From Paracoccaceae bacterium Fryx2 (GTDB lineage: Bacteria; Pseudomonadota; Alphaproteobacteria; Rhodobacterales; Rhodobacteraceae): a DNA stretch of 64,000 nt. Positions 26,401 through 33,969 of the stretch are shown piece after piece. Under the pieces are notes generated by a model. It was not told the DNA's origin. It was given only the letters and a program-made list of their open reading frames with translations, and ran no database searches. The translations under genes were made by a program, and so were the position numbers. The DNA is taken from contig JAVSGI010000008.1 in NCBI GenBank assembly GCA_032334235.1, positions 1 to 64,000 on the forward strand, given 5' to 3'. Numbering within the stretch: position 1 is the first letter of the stretch; each line of letters opens with the position of its first letter.

Positions 26401-29226
26401 CGACTCCTGTGCTGCAAACACCGCTTGGCCCGTATCGGCATCCGTCACAGTCAGGGTTCCGGAGGTGGTCAGAGAGGCCAAGGTATCCTCGGTCACAGCG
26501 CCGGTTGAAACACCCGCGATCACCGCGCCATCATTCACGCCCGTGATCGTCACCGTCACGACCTGTGTGGTTCCGTCCGCCGTCACCGCCGTAAAGCTGT
26601 CGGTCAGCGTGGCGCCCGTGCCAAGCGCCTGGATCGCGGCCTGCGTGTTGTCCGCCGCATAGCTCCAGGCCCCGTCCGTGCCCAGCGTGAACGTGCCATA
26701 GCTGTTCGAGCCAGCGGTCGACGCCTGTGCTGCAAACACCGCTTGGCCCGTATCGGCATCCGTCACAGTCAGGGTTCCGGAGGTGGTCAGAGAGGCCAAG
26801 GTATCCTCGGTCACAGCGCCGGTTGAAACACCCGCGATCACCGCGCCATCATTCACGCCCGTGATCGTCACCGTCACGACCCGTGTGGTTCCGTCCGCCG
26901 TCACCGCCGTAAAGCTGTCGGTCAGCGTGGCGCCCGTGCCAAGCGCCTGGATCGCGGCCTGCGTGTTGTCCGCCGCATAGCTCCAGGCCCCGTCCGTGCC
27001 CAGCGTGAACGTGCCATGCCCGTTTGAGCCCGCAGTCGACTCCTGTGCTGCAAACACCGCTTGGCCCGTATCGGCATCCGTCACAGTCAGGGTTCCGGAG
27101 GTGGTCAGAGAGGCCAAGGTATCCTCGGTCACAGCGCCGGTTGAAACACCCGCGATCACCGCGCCATCATTCACGCCCGTGATCGTCACCGTCACGACCC
27201 GTGTGGTTCCGTCCGCCGTCACCGCCGTAAAGCTGTCGGTCAGCGTGGCGCCCGTGCCAAGCGCCTGGATCGCGGCTTGCGTGTTATCTGCCGCATAGCT
27301 CCAGGCCCCGTCCGTGCCCAGCGTGAACGTGCCATGCCCGTTTGAGCCCGCAGTCGACTCCTGTGCTGCAAACACCGCTTGGCCCGTATCGGCATCCGTC
27401 ACCGTCAGGGTTCCGGAGGTGGTCAGAGAGGCCAAGGTATCCTCGGTCACAGCGCCGGTTGAAACACCCGCGATCACCGCGCCATCATTCACGCCCGTGA
27501 TCGTCACCGTCACGACCCGTGTGGTTCCGTCCGCCGTCACCGCCGTAAAGCTGTCGGTCAGCGTGGCGCCCGTGCCAAGCGCCTGGATCGCGGCCTGCGT
27601 GTTGTCCGCCGCATAGCTCCAGGCCCCGTCCGTGCCCAGCGTGAACGTGCCATGCCCGTTTGAGCCCGCAGTCGACTCCTGTGCTGCAAACACCGCTTGG
27701 CCCGTATCGGCATCCGTCACAGTCAGGGTTCCGGAGGTGGTCAGAGAGGCCAAGGTATCCTCGGTCACAGCGCCGGTTGAAACACCCGCGATCACCGCAC
27801 CGTCATTCACGCCCGTAATCGTGACAGTAACCACCTGCGTGGTCCCGTCCGCCGTCACCGCCGTAAAGGCGTCAGTCAGCGTGGCACCCGTGCCAAGCGC
27901 CTGGATCGCGGCTTGCGTGTTATCTGCCGCATAGGTCCAGACCCCGTCCGTGCCCAGCGTGAACGCGCCATGCCCGTTTGAGCCCGTAGTCGACTCCTGT
28001 GCTGCAAACACCGCTTGGCCCGTATCGGCATCCGTCACAGTCAGGGTTCCGGAGGTGGTCAGAGAGGCCAAGGTATCCTCGGTCACAGCGCCGGTTGAAA
28101 CACCCGCGATCACCGCGCCATCATTCACGCCCGTGATCGTCACCGTCACGACCCGTGTGGTTCCGTCCGCCGTCACCGCCGTAAAGCTGTCGGTCAGCGT
28201 GGCGCCCGTGCCAAGCGCCTGGATCGCGGCCTGCGTGTTGTCCGCCGCATAGCTCCAGGCCCCGTCCGTGCCCAGCGTGAACGTGCCATGCCCGTTTGAG
28301 CCCGCAGTCGACTCCTGTGCTGCAAACACCGCTTGGCCCGTATCGGCATCCGTCACAGTCAGGGTTCCGGAGGTGGTCAGAGAGGCCAAGGTATCCTCGG
28401 TCACAGCGCCGGTTGAAACACCCGCGATCACCGCGCCATCATTCACGCCCGTGATCGTCACCGTCACGACCCGTGTGGTTCCGTCCGCCGTCACCGCCGT
28501 AAAGCTGTCGGTCAGCGTGGCGCCCGTGCCAAGCGCCTGGATCGCGGCCTGCGTGTTGTCCGCCGCATAGCTCCAGGCCCCGTCCGTGCCCAGCGTGAAC
28601 GTGCCATGCCCGTTTGAGCCCGCAGTCGACTCCTGTGCTGCAAACACCGCTTGGCCCGTATCGGCATCCGTCACCGTCAGGGTTCCGGTGGTGGTCAAAG
28701 AGGTCGCATCATCCTCGGTCACAGCTCCGGTTGAAACACCCGCGATCACCGCAGGGACATTAATCGCTTCTGCTTCACTACCACCACCAGCTGCTGCGAC
28801 ACCGACAAGACCCGCAACCGCGCCGGCCAAAACGCCCACACCAGACAGACTTTCGGCCAGAGCGGCGATCTCGGCTGCAACGCTGTCAGTGACGGCGATC
28901 ACACCCCCTTCTGTGATGGTATAAGAACCAGCCCCATAGGCATGCACGGATCCGTCCGACATCGTCACTTCCAGCGTGCCACTGTCTGTTACGCGGACGG
29001 ATACGACCCCCATATCAGACGTGAGCACAACGTATCCGTCGGGGACCGTTTGCGCCTCGGCCACACCAGCGGCAATCAACGACACTGCAATCGCGCCAAG
29101 AATCGGACGCGTCCTATCAGGTGTCAAGACAGAGCGCTTGTCGCGGGTATCAGAAGAAGCTGCAACTTTTGGGTCGCGCTGCGAGTGATGGCCGCCAGCA
29201 GCCTCGTTAACCTTAAATGCCTTCAT
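20449..29226 (-). CDS. Giant RTX adhesin with VCBS repeats and two FG-GAP propellers
   Basis: Protein of 2925 residues. Order: an N-terminal module with a hydrophobic stretch (IAVSLIAAGVAEA, about 46-58) and an Ala/Gly-rich linker (about 125-150). Next come 14 near-identical VCBS-type Ig-like repeats of 106 residues (about 160-1645; motifs VIAGVSTGAVTED, GTLTVTDADTGQAVFAAQ, VTVTITGVNDG). Then seven FG-GAP units (DVNGDGFDDLIVGA), an RTX block (GGTGNDTLDGGGGADVLRGG) with a linker domain, a second set of seven FG-GAP units, and a C-terminal RTX block (LDGGGGTDRLSGGAGADIF) with a Leu/Ala-rich end typical of type I secretion signals. RTX and DxDG motifs bind calcium outside the cell. The ribosome site AAGGAAAG precedes the ATG. 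It heads the export operon. Adhesion or biofilm matrix function is inferred. Confidence 0.93.
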   Translation of the reverse strand: MKAFKVNEAAGGHHSQRDPKVAASSDTRDKRSVLTPDRTRPILGAIAVSLIAAGVAEAQTVPDGYVVLTSDMGVVSVRVTDSGTLEVTMSDGSVHAYGAGSYTITEGGVIAVTDSVAAEIAALAESLSGVGVLAGAVAGLVGVAAAGGGSEAEAINVPAVIAGVSTGAVTEDDATSLTTTGTLTVTDADTGQAVFAAQESTAGSNGHGTFTLGTDGAWSYAADNTQAAIQALGTGATLTDSFTAVTADGTTRVVTVTITGVNDGAVIAGVSTGAVTEDTLASLTTSGTLTVTDADTGQAVFAAQESTAGSNGHGTFTLGTDGAWSYAADNTQAAIQALGTGATLTDSFTAVTADGTTRVVTVTITGVNDGAVIAGVSTGAVTEDTLASLTTSGTLTVTDADTGQAVFAAQESTTGSNGHGAFTLGTDGVWTYAADNTQAAIQALGTGATLTDAFTAVTADGTTQVVTVTITGVNDGAVIAGVSTGAVTEDTLASLTTSGTLTVTDADTGQAVFAAQESTAGSNGHGTFTLGTDGAWSYAADNTQAAIQALGTGATLTDSFTAVTADGTTRVVTVTITGVNDGAVIAGVSTGAVTEDTLASLTTSGTLTVTDADTGQAVFAAQESTAGSNGHGTFTLGTDGAWSYAADNTQAAIQALGTGATLTDSFTAVTADGTTRVVTVTITGVNDGAVIAGVSTGAVTEDTLASLTTSGTLTVTDADTGQAVFAAQESTAGSNGHGTFTLGTDGAWSYAADNTQAAIQALGTGATLTDSFTAVTADGTTRVVTVTITGVNDGAVIAGVSTGAVTEDTLASLTTSGTLTVTDADTGQAVFAAQASTAGSNSYGTFTLGTDGAWSYAADNTQAAIQALGTGATLTDSFTAVTADGTTQVVTVTITGVNDGAVIAGVSTGAVTEDTLASLTTSGTLTVTDADTGQAVFAAQESTAGSNGHGTFTLGTDGAWSYAADNTQAAIQALGTGATLTDSFTAVTADGTTRVVTVTITGVNDGAVIAGVSTGAVTEDTLASLTTSGTLTVTDADTGQAVFAAQESTAGSNGHGTFTLGTDGAWSYAADNTQAAIQALGTGATLTDSFTAVTADGTTRVVTVTITGVNDGAVIAGVSTGAVTEDTLASLTTSGTLTVTDADTGQAVFAAQASTAGSNSYGTFTLGTDGAWSYAADNTQAAIQALGTGATLTDSFTAVTADGTTQVVTVTITGVNDGAVIAGVSTGAVTEDTLASLTTSGTLTVTDADTGQAVFAAQESTAGSNGHGTFTLGTDGAWSYAADNTQAAIQALGTGATLTDSFTAVTADGTTRVVTVTITGVNDGAVIAGVSTGAVTEDTLASLTTSGTLTVTDADTGQAVFAAQESTTGSNGHGAFTLGTDGVWTYAADNTQAAIQALGTGATLTDSFTAVTADGTTRVVTVTITGVNDGAVIAGVSTGAVTEDTLASLTTSGTLTVTDADTGQAVFAAQASTAGSNSYGTFTLGTDGVWTYAADNTQAAIQALGTGATLTDAFTAVTADGTTQVVTVTITGVNDGAVIAGVSTGAVTEDDATSLTTTGTLTVTDADTGQAVFAAQASTAGSNSYGTFTLGTDGVWTYAADNTQAAIQALSLGATLTDSFTAVTADGTTQIVTVTITGVNEPIEPVELSAIAAGTGGFVINGASAHDSSGRSVSSAGDVNGDGFDDLIVGAYGDDPNGSNSGASFVVFGKTDGTAVQLSAIAAGTGGFVINGVSAGDQSGSSVSSAGDVNGDGFDDLIVGAWLDDPNGNSDSGASFVVFGKTDGTAVELSAIEAGTGGFVINGVSEYDQSGRSVSSAGDVNGDGFDDLIVGARGDDPNGDGSGASFVVFGKTDGTAVELSAIAAGTGGFVINGASAHDSSGRSVSSAGDVNGDGFDDLIVGAWADDPNGDRSGASFVVFGKTDGTAVQLSAIEAGTGGFVINGVSADDYSGFSVSSAGDVNGDGFDDLIVGAWADDPNGSYSGASFVVFGKTDGTAVQLSAIEAGTGGFVINGVSADDYSGFSVSSAGDVNGDGFDDLIVGAYRDNPNGSYSGASFVVFGKTDGTAVELSAIEAGTGGFVINGVSEYDQSGWSVSSAGDVNGDGFDDLIVGAPGDDPNLSNSGASFVVFGGNFSGAATQVGTVGNDTLTGTAANDVLIGGTGNDTLDGGGGADVLRGGAGDDVLSVGDLAFARIDGGAGTDTFRLSGASLALDLTVLDNTSLSGIEVIDLAAGGNALTLSALELLRLSDTSNTLRVLGGGSDTLTLADTGWVYAGTLTDTGSFTVYTNGNARLELQDGVVGIGLPAAPLPAVELSAIAAGTGGFVINGVSAGDESGFSVSSAGDVNGDGFDDLIVGAPFDDPNGDRSGASFVVFGKTNGTAVQLSDVEAGTGGFVINGVSANDNSGFSVSSAGDVNGDGFDDLIVGALGDDPNGVSSGASFVVFGKTDGTAVELSAIEAGTGGFVINGVSALDQSGWSVSSAGDVNGDGFDDLIVGARGDDPNGNESGASFVVFGKTDGTAVELSAIEAGTGGFVINGVSASDRSGYSVSSAGDVNGDGFDDLIVGANGDDPNGVSSGASFVVFGKTDGTAVELSAIAAGTGGFVINGMSAYDQSGISVSSAGDVNGDGFDDLIVGAPYDDPNGDYSGASFVVFGKTDSTAVELSAIEAGTGGFVINGVSDGDYSGYSVSSAGDVNGDGFDDLIVGAKYDDPNGDYSGASFVVFGKTDSTAVELSAIEAGTGGFVINGVSADDFSGNSVSSAGDVNGDGFDDLIVGAPFDAPNGANSGASFVVFGGDFSGAATQVGTVGNDTLTGTAANDVIFAGTGADTLDGGGGTDRLSGGAGADIFVARNLDGTTTVIDFDGGEGDRLDITAFGIANFATFQALLSAEGPGGHDTRITFDVNTVMILEDIRLEDLVAAHVML
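20835..22285 (-). repeat. FG-GAP array 2 (seven units of about 207-210 bp)
   Basis: Seven tandem DNA repeats, each encoding an integrin-alpha-like blade with invariant VSSAGDVNGDGFDDLIVGA and SGASFVVFGKTD. Variation is confined to two short windows per unit (after INGVS, and before and after DDPNG). Seven blades would close one propeller. Confidence 0.88.
22832..24292 (-). repeat. FG-GAP array 1 (seven units)
   Basis: A second set of seven units of the same type, ending like array 2 in GGxFSGAATQVGTVGNDTLTG, so array plus RTX segment has been duplicated as a block. Some adjacent units are nearly identical at DNA level (e.g. those around 23160 and 23350), pointing to gene conversion. Confidence 0.88.
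24295..28760 (-). repeat. VCBS tandem array: 14 units of 318 bp
   Basis: Tandem 318-bp units encoding 106-residue Ig-like repeats. Several units are identical over most of their length, and a few variant types alternate (SNGHGTF, SNGHGAF, SNSYGTF; TTR or TTQ in the F strand). The mosaic order of variants suggests repeated unequal crossing over. The first and last units carry DDATSLTTT instead of DTLASLTTS, so the array boundaries are conserved. Confidence 0.92.
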
Positions 29227-29275
29227 GGTTTTTCTTTCCTTAGACTATAAATACCGACATTCCCCAAGTGGCCAG

Positions 29276-29330
29276 CCGCTTGATGGCAAAATCGCCTAAT
29301 TTTGCCGACAGATCAAGCGTTTTGGGCCCT
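29276..29330. repeat. Dyad-containing direct repeat, adhesin-proximal copy
   Basis: About 50 bases upstream of the adhesin start. It contains nested inverted repeats: outer CGCTTGAT / ATCAAGCG and inner GGCAAAAT / ATTTTGCC. A similar sequence of about 65 bp in the same orientation lies at 30962-31022. It could be a regulator site controlling the adhesin, or an IS-associated repeat. Confidence 0.6.
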
Positions 29331-29474
29331 GAGCGGCGTTTGCGTGCGCGAGAACGTTCGAATGCGGGCAGGTCGGGCCGCAAACTCGCATCATTCTGGC
29401 CCAGCATCGCCGTTCTTCAGCGCGGTGGACAGAACTGTCCTGCCGCTTTCGTTCAGTTTCTGTCAGGATCGCTG

Positions 29475-30868
29475 TCACGCACATGACGGAGGTGCTCGAA
29501 GGCGGTGGATCACAGTGAGGATGGCCCTGACCATCCGGCCGGTGACCGCGACTTCGGCCAGCTGGAAGGTGATGGCGCGGGCGTGACGCACGACGCGGGC
29601 ACCCATCTTGATCAGCTTCAGTTGCAGGCTGGTCAGCGACCAGTTGGCCATGGCCTCTGGGAGCTCGATGCAGCGCAGGAACGTTGCCAGGTTGTAGGCC
29701 AGCGCGTGCAGTTGCAGCCGGACCTCATTGTCACGAAACCGCTTGCATGACAGCCGCGTCCAGCGGAAGGCGTATTTGCCTTCCTTGATGCATTGCCTGG
29801 CAGGGTATTGCGCAGCAATGTCCCGAGAAGGTGCTGCTCGGCGGTGCCACGCTGGTTGTAGAAGCTCACCACCCAGTCCGGATCCATCGGCATATTGGTG
29901 ACGATGAAGCCGACTTTTGGGAACAGCTCGCCCGGATGCCATTCGATCTTGGCGATCACCCGGCGTGGCTTATCCCAGCTTTGCGCCTGATACTCGATGT
30001 CCTCGTAGATGCGCTTGACCTTGGTCAGCGACGGACGCCCCACAGGCCGGGTCAGTCGATGCGCGATCTTCTCCTTGAGCACTGCATTGGAGGGCAACCG
30101 GATGGTGTATAAATAGCCCGTCTCTTCCAGCCGCGCGTAGATCGCGGGGATCGCATAGGCGGCGTCGGCACGGAAGAAGCGCATGAGGTCGCGCATGGCA
30201 TATCGGGCGATGACAGGATCGAGCACATCCTGCCAGCTGTCAGCACTGTGGACGTTGCCATTGCGCAGGGCGCAGCGTTCCAACATGCCGAACTGGTTAA
30301 ACAAGAAGTTCGGGTGATAGCAGGTGCAGTCAAAATGCCCGTTCCAGGCCGAGCCCTCCTGGTCGCCATGGGTGGGGCTGACAGAACTGTCCATGTCCAG
30401 CACGATATACTTCAGCCCGTTGCGGTCGTGGAAGCGGTCGATCCATTGGCCGTTCAGGTCTGCCAGCGCCGCCCGGTTCGTGGGCAGGGCCAGCGTCTCA
30501 GTCTCGAACCGCCCCATTTGCGAGGCCGAGGCAGCCTGCGCATCCACTGCACGCCCACCTACGACTTGGCGCATGACCGGATCGAGGGACAGGCGGTCGG
30601 CGTCGTTGACATCTTCATACCCCGCCAACCGTCCATAGACCGATTGCCGGAACAGCCCGTCAAGCCGGTGGACGGTGTTCTTGCCGGTGCGGCTGTCGCG
30701 CAAGACATCGGACGCGAGGTCCGACAGCCCAAGCGCGTCATCCAACTCGCGCATCACTAGAAGACCGCCGTCGGAACTGAGCTGCGTGCCACGAAATTCC
30801 AGCCGCACCCGGCGGTCAAAACCAAGTCGCCCATCACCCGTTTCGCGTGCACCCTCTGGGTGATCCAT
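29475..30868 (-). pseudogene. IS1380-family transposase, frameshifted
   Basis: The main frame (from 30868) encodes the family signature: RRVRLEFRGTQLSSDGGLLV, LDMDSSVSPTHGDQEG (catalytic Asp region) and VVSFYNQRGTAEQH. After AEQH the expected IKEGKYAFRWTRLSC and the rest of the C-terminus continue in another frame down to 29475. An extra 41-base stretch (29791-29831) sits exactly at the break; without it the sequence would read AEQHIKEGK. The transposase is therefore inactive. Ends of the element were not resolved with certainty; they lie roughly within 29330-30970. Confidence 0.82.
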
Positions 30869-30961
30869 AATCCGCCACCTTCAGCCCGATTAACATGCTG
30901 AAATATAACACGTTACTGGCAATCTGATGTGTGAAAACATCAAGTTACTTGGGAAATGCGG

Positions 30962-31022
30962 GAAGTGGCATGACGCTTGATGGAGAGATTGCCGAATTTT
31001 GCCGACAGATCAAGCGTTTTTC
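30962..31022. repeat. Dyad-containing direct repeat, distal copy
   Basis: Copy of the 29276 element in the same orientation, with CGCTTGAT / ATCAAGCG arms kept and the inner dyad less perfect. Together the pair brackets the IS1380 sequence. Confidence 0.55.
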
Positions 31023-31032
31023 GCCCTGTAGT

Positions 31033-32281
31033 CAGGGCAATCGGGTGAAGTAGGGGGTGACAAACGTCTGAAGTGGTGAATCAGTGACTTTCCATATTGC
31101 TTGGCATGGAGGGTTGCGATGGAGAATTCGGGGGCGGCTTTGGCTGCTGCGGTTGAGGCGACGGTTTTTCTTGGTTATTTCAACGAGATGCCGGATCACC
31201 GGCAGGCGGGGAAGGTGGCTTACCCTTTGGATGAGGTTCTGCTTCTTGCGCTGATGGCGGTGTTGGCCGGGGCGGAAGGTTTCACCGACATCGCGCGCTT
31301 TGGCGAGAAGAAGCTTGAGCTTTTGCGCCGCTTTCGGCCCTTCCACAACGGTACGCCGTCGCATGACCACCTGGGTGATCTTTTTGCGGCACTTGACGCT
31401 CAGGCGTTCCGGCGCTGTTTCGTGGCTTGGGTGGCGGGCCTGACCGGAACCCCTGCCAGGGTGATTGCCATTCATGGCAAGACGTCACGGCGCAGCGGCA
31501 GGAAGGGGGCCAGGGATGCGCTGCACACGGTCTCGGCCTTTGCCGCCCGCGAACGGTTGGTTCTGGCTCAGGTGAAAACCGATGCCAAGTCAAACGAGAT
31601 CACCGCCATCCCGGCACTTCTGGACCTGCTATCGATCAAGGGGGCCGTGGTCACGATCGATGCCATGGGCTGTCAACGCGAGATCGCGCGCAAGATCATC
31701 GACAAGGGGGCCGATTACATTCTGGCGCTGAAGGGGAACCAGGTCAGCTTGCACAGTGACATCGAACTGTTTGTAAAAGAACAGAAATCTGTCAACTTCG
31801 CCCAAGCGAAAATCAGCACCTGCCAGACGATTGACGCCGATCATGGCCGGATCGAAACACGGCACGCAACCCTGATACACGATGTCGGATGGCTGCAGGA
31901 CCGCCATGACTGGCCTGGCTTGAAAGCCGTGATCGTGATCGACAGCACCCGCGAAATCGGCGCCAAATCCGAGTGCGAGACCCGGCTTTACCTCACATCA
32001 TCGCCGCTGAACGCCACCGAACTCGCACCCATGGTGCGCGACCATTGGGCCATTGAGAACAGCCTGCACTGGGTTCTCGACATGGCCTTCAAGGATGACG
32101 AAAGCCGCGTCCGAACCGATCAGGCCCCCGAGAACTTCTTCACAATCAAATACATGGCCGCCAACCTCGCACGCAAAATCCCGGGCCGGGATTCAATCCG
32201 ACTGCGACTCAAAACCGCCGCCTGGGACAATGACTATCTCGCCAACCTCATCAAAGCATAATCCTTCACCCGATTCCCCTG
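31033..32281 (+). mobile_element. ISAs1-family element (about 1249 bp)
   Basis: Terminal inverted repeats CAGGGCAATCGGGTGAAG on the left and the complement of CAGGGGAATCGGGTGAAG on the right enclose one transposase gene. No matching direct duplication of 8-10 bases is seen outside the ends (left flank CCCTGTAGT, right flank GCGTGGGGA). This suggests flanking DNA was deleted or rearranged after insertion. Confidence 0.85.
31119..32261 (+). CDS. ISAs1-family transposase
   Basis: About 380 residues from the ATG at 31119, chosen because GGAGG lies at 31107-31111; an upstream TTG at 31101 is less likely. Motifs match the H-repeat/ISAs1 DDE family: FNEMPDHRQAGKVAYPLDEV, the zinc-free N-terminal part, VIAIHGKTSRRSG (first Asp position replaced by the usual family pattern), VVTIDAMGCQREIA, GADYILALKGNQ, and HWAIENSLHWVLDM with the catalytic Glu. 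It looks intact. Confidence 0.92.
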   Translation: MENSGAALAAAVEATVFLGYFNEMPDHRQAGKVAYPLDEVLLLALMAVLAGAEGFTDIARFGEKKLELLRRFRPFHNGTPSHDHLGDLFAALDAQAFRRCFVAWVAGLTGTPARVIAIHGKTSRRSGRKGARDALHTVSAFAARERLVLAQVKTDAKSNEITAIPALLDLLSIKGAVVTIDAMGCQREIARKIIDKGADYILALKGNQVSLHSDIELFVKEQKSVNFAQAKISTCQTIDADHGRIETRHATLIHDVGWLQDRHDWPGLKAVIVIDSTREIGAKSECETRLYLTSSPLNATELAPMVRDHWAIENSLHWVLDMAFKDDESRVRTDQAPENFFTIKYMAANLARKIPGRDSIRLRLKTAAWDNDYLANLIKA

Positions 32282-32319
32282 GCGTGGGGACACGGTGGTG
32301 AAAGGCTGCGATTGCCACA

Positions 32320-32401
32320 GCTTTGCTCCGTTCCCTCCGCCGGCATGACCCGGATCAGGTTCGATGGGTCGGCTTTTGTCTCTCAGCCATTACGGCACCC
32401 C
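32320..32401 (-). promoter_or_regulatory. TPP riboswitch (THI element), orphaned
   Basis: Read on the minus strand, the RNA begins GGGGTGCC, has the conserved GGCTGAGA (complement of 32381-32388), then GAACCTGATCCGGG and TCATGCCGGCGGAGGGA, matching both arms of the thiamine pyrophosphate aptamer. Such switches turn off thi biosynthesis or thiamine transport genes when TPP is high. Transcription would run towards lower coordinates, but 38 bases later it enters the right end of the ISAs1 element, whose gene is antisense. No thi gene is present, so the switch has lost its target. Confidence 0.9.
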
Positions 32402-32873
32402 AACGGATGATCTTTCTATAGTTCCCAAGGCGCGGCGGGTCAAACCGATTGGAAGGAGGCGACATGTTGGACGATAGAGATGGGGTCGATGCAGATATCC
32501 CTTGACGGCTATTGCCTGTGCCAAGCTGATAGCGCCAATTTCTATATTGATTGAGGGGAACTCCACTGCAACCAGCGTCATTGCCAAGTTTGAGGGGGAA
32601 TAAACCGCAATATTCTGCGCCAAAATAAATAGGAAATAATATCAGTAACTTACCAGCCAGAGATGGGGTGGATGTCAGTCCCGTCCCCTCCGCCAATCGC
32701 CGCCACAGGGAAATCGTACCTTCCCCCTCAAAAAACACTGAGGCATCGTGCTCGACTGCCGCTGAATGGCAACGAACTGCTTCTCTGCTACACGCCCCCC
32801 GCGCGTTTCAGGGAGGGGGACTCGTCAAATGTTGACCAGGTGTTGACCAAAATGCGGACGACTTATACACAAG

Positions 32874-32904
32874 TAAAACAGTCAACTTTTAAGTTACTGT
32901 TTTA
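32874..32904. repeat. 31-bp imperfect palindrome next to the attachment site
   Basis: Arms TAAAACAGT and ACTGTTTTA with inner AACTT / AAGTT and one unpaired base. It lies 12 bases beyond the CCA end of the tRNA half. It may be a terminator for the original tRNA gene or a recombinase/excisionase site. Confidence 0.6.
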
Positions 32905-32915
32905 TTTGTATAATT

Positions 32916-32962
32916 TGGTTGCGGGAGTAGGATTTGAACCTACGACCTTCAGGTTATGAGCC
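32916..32962 (-). other. 3' half of tRNA-fMet(CAT): probable phage/ICE attachment site
   Basis: On the minus strand the 47 bases run from the anticodon loop CTCATAA through the T-arm (GTAGG TTCAAAT CCTAC) and acceptor strand to the encoded CCA end. They match alphaproteobacterial initiator tRNA. The 5' side of the anticodon stem is already mismatched and no D-arm follows, so this is not a functional gene. Tyrosine integrases often recombine in the anticodon loop and leave exactly this half at the distal junction. Confidence 0.8.
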
Positions 32963-33164
32963 GAATCTCCCGGGAGTTGCGTTCTCGTTTGACTTCAGTA
33001 CGTTACGAGATAAGAGTTTGATCTCAAAACGATTTCCAACCGCGCTTTGCCGCAGCCAACCGCAGCGGACGGGTCCAAACGGGGAACGAAGTAGTTAAAC
33101 AGGTTGACCTATTGTTGACCCAGAAAAATCGCTGTCACTTGCATGCGTTGGCAAAGCCGATCGA

Positions 33165-33894
33165 CTACCCGTTGAAGCGATACTCGTTGTGCCAAGAAAG
33201 AGCCGCCGGATCGGGACGGTGGTTCAGGACTTCAGGCAAATCGATCGTTTGACCGTGCAGAGCATAGTAGTGGATGCCATTGTCGAACTCCTCCCGAATT
33301 CGCCCGCTGACTTCAAAACGAAGCTCCGGAGTGACCGTTACATACCCCGCGTCGAAAAGGCTGTGAATGTCTCGGCGCAAAAGCAATCCGTTGCGGGCCT
33401 CATGCACACCACCATCGGCGTAGGGGCGGATGTGGGCGGCTTCTAGGGCTGGCAAAGTCTTCTCTTTCGTGATCGCACAGCGCCGATGATAGATATCGGT
33501 CACAAGCACCCTGAATGCGCCCTGCCCCAGCCTTGGACGGACCAAGTGAGGCTCACCATACCGCACTGCGGGCTCAGCCATGCCTGGCATGCTGGCACTG
33601 GAAAGCCGTTCGTCGACCGCATGCCACATACTAAGCCCATCGGGGGCATCGGTGTTGTAGGTCTTGAATGAAACGATGTTCGGCGACCAACTGGCCGGAA
33701 TGGGCATCCAGTCAGCCTCTTCGAAAAAGAACGGCTGGGTCAGGATGCGGCAACCGATAGGAAAGTCGCTCCGATCATTTGGGTCAGCGCGCTTGTAGTG
33801 GGCGATCCTGGCACGCATCTCCTGCGAGGATTGGGCGCCGTTCGCCTCGCCAAACGCCGACCATGCAAGGGAACAAGGGAGCACGTTGGCATAT
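33165..33894 (-). pseudogene. HNH endonuclease, 3' part (gene split by IS5)
   Basis: Encodes about 243 C-terminal residues of an HNH endonuclease. The nuclease motif is seen as RRCAITKEKTLPALEAAHI, then NGLLLRRDIHSLFDAGYV. The part before it (LPCSLAWSAFGEANGAQS) normally follows GGGVFAYANV. An IS5 copy is inserted at the ATAT duplication (33891-33894 and 37790-37793). With the IS removed the gene is 921 bases, 306 residues, ending the defence operon. This HNH family is common in restriction-type loci. The nuclease is presently inactive because its N-terminal domain is detached. Confidence 0.88.
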
Positions 33895-33969
33895 GGGCAC
33901 CTCTATAAATTGCCCCATCCCCCGCACTTCGGTATGGTGAGACAGTGAACTGGCATTGGGGATGCAACG

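Larger units (their letters stand above)
32402..33164. other. Gene-poor junction between riboswitch and defence island
   Basis: No convincing gene. The region holds the presumed promoter side of the riboswitch, a 31-bp imperfect palindrome at 32874-32904, the tRNA-fMet 3' half at 32916-32962, and four GTTGACC motifs (32831, 32842, 33103, 33114) spread on both sides of the tRNA segment. Short open frames here are GC-driven; one is the well-known artefact from reading through a tRNA sequence. Confidence 0.6.

Noticed and set aside
24295-28760. Regular repeats that could suggest a CRISPR array
   Set aside because: Units are 318 bp, contiguous and coding, with no unique spacers and no cas genes.
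24875-28924. Series of plus-strand frames of about 100 codons across the adhesin
   Set aside because: They repeat with the 318-bp VCBS period and are antisense shadows without ribosome sites.
29475-29942. Separate gene for the C-terminal IS1380 frame
   Set aside because: It continues the transposase after a 41-base insertion rather than starting a new protein.
32663-32959. Short plus-strand frame ending GVGFEPTTFRL
   Set aside because: This peptide is the familiar artefact of translating across a tRNA 3' half.
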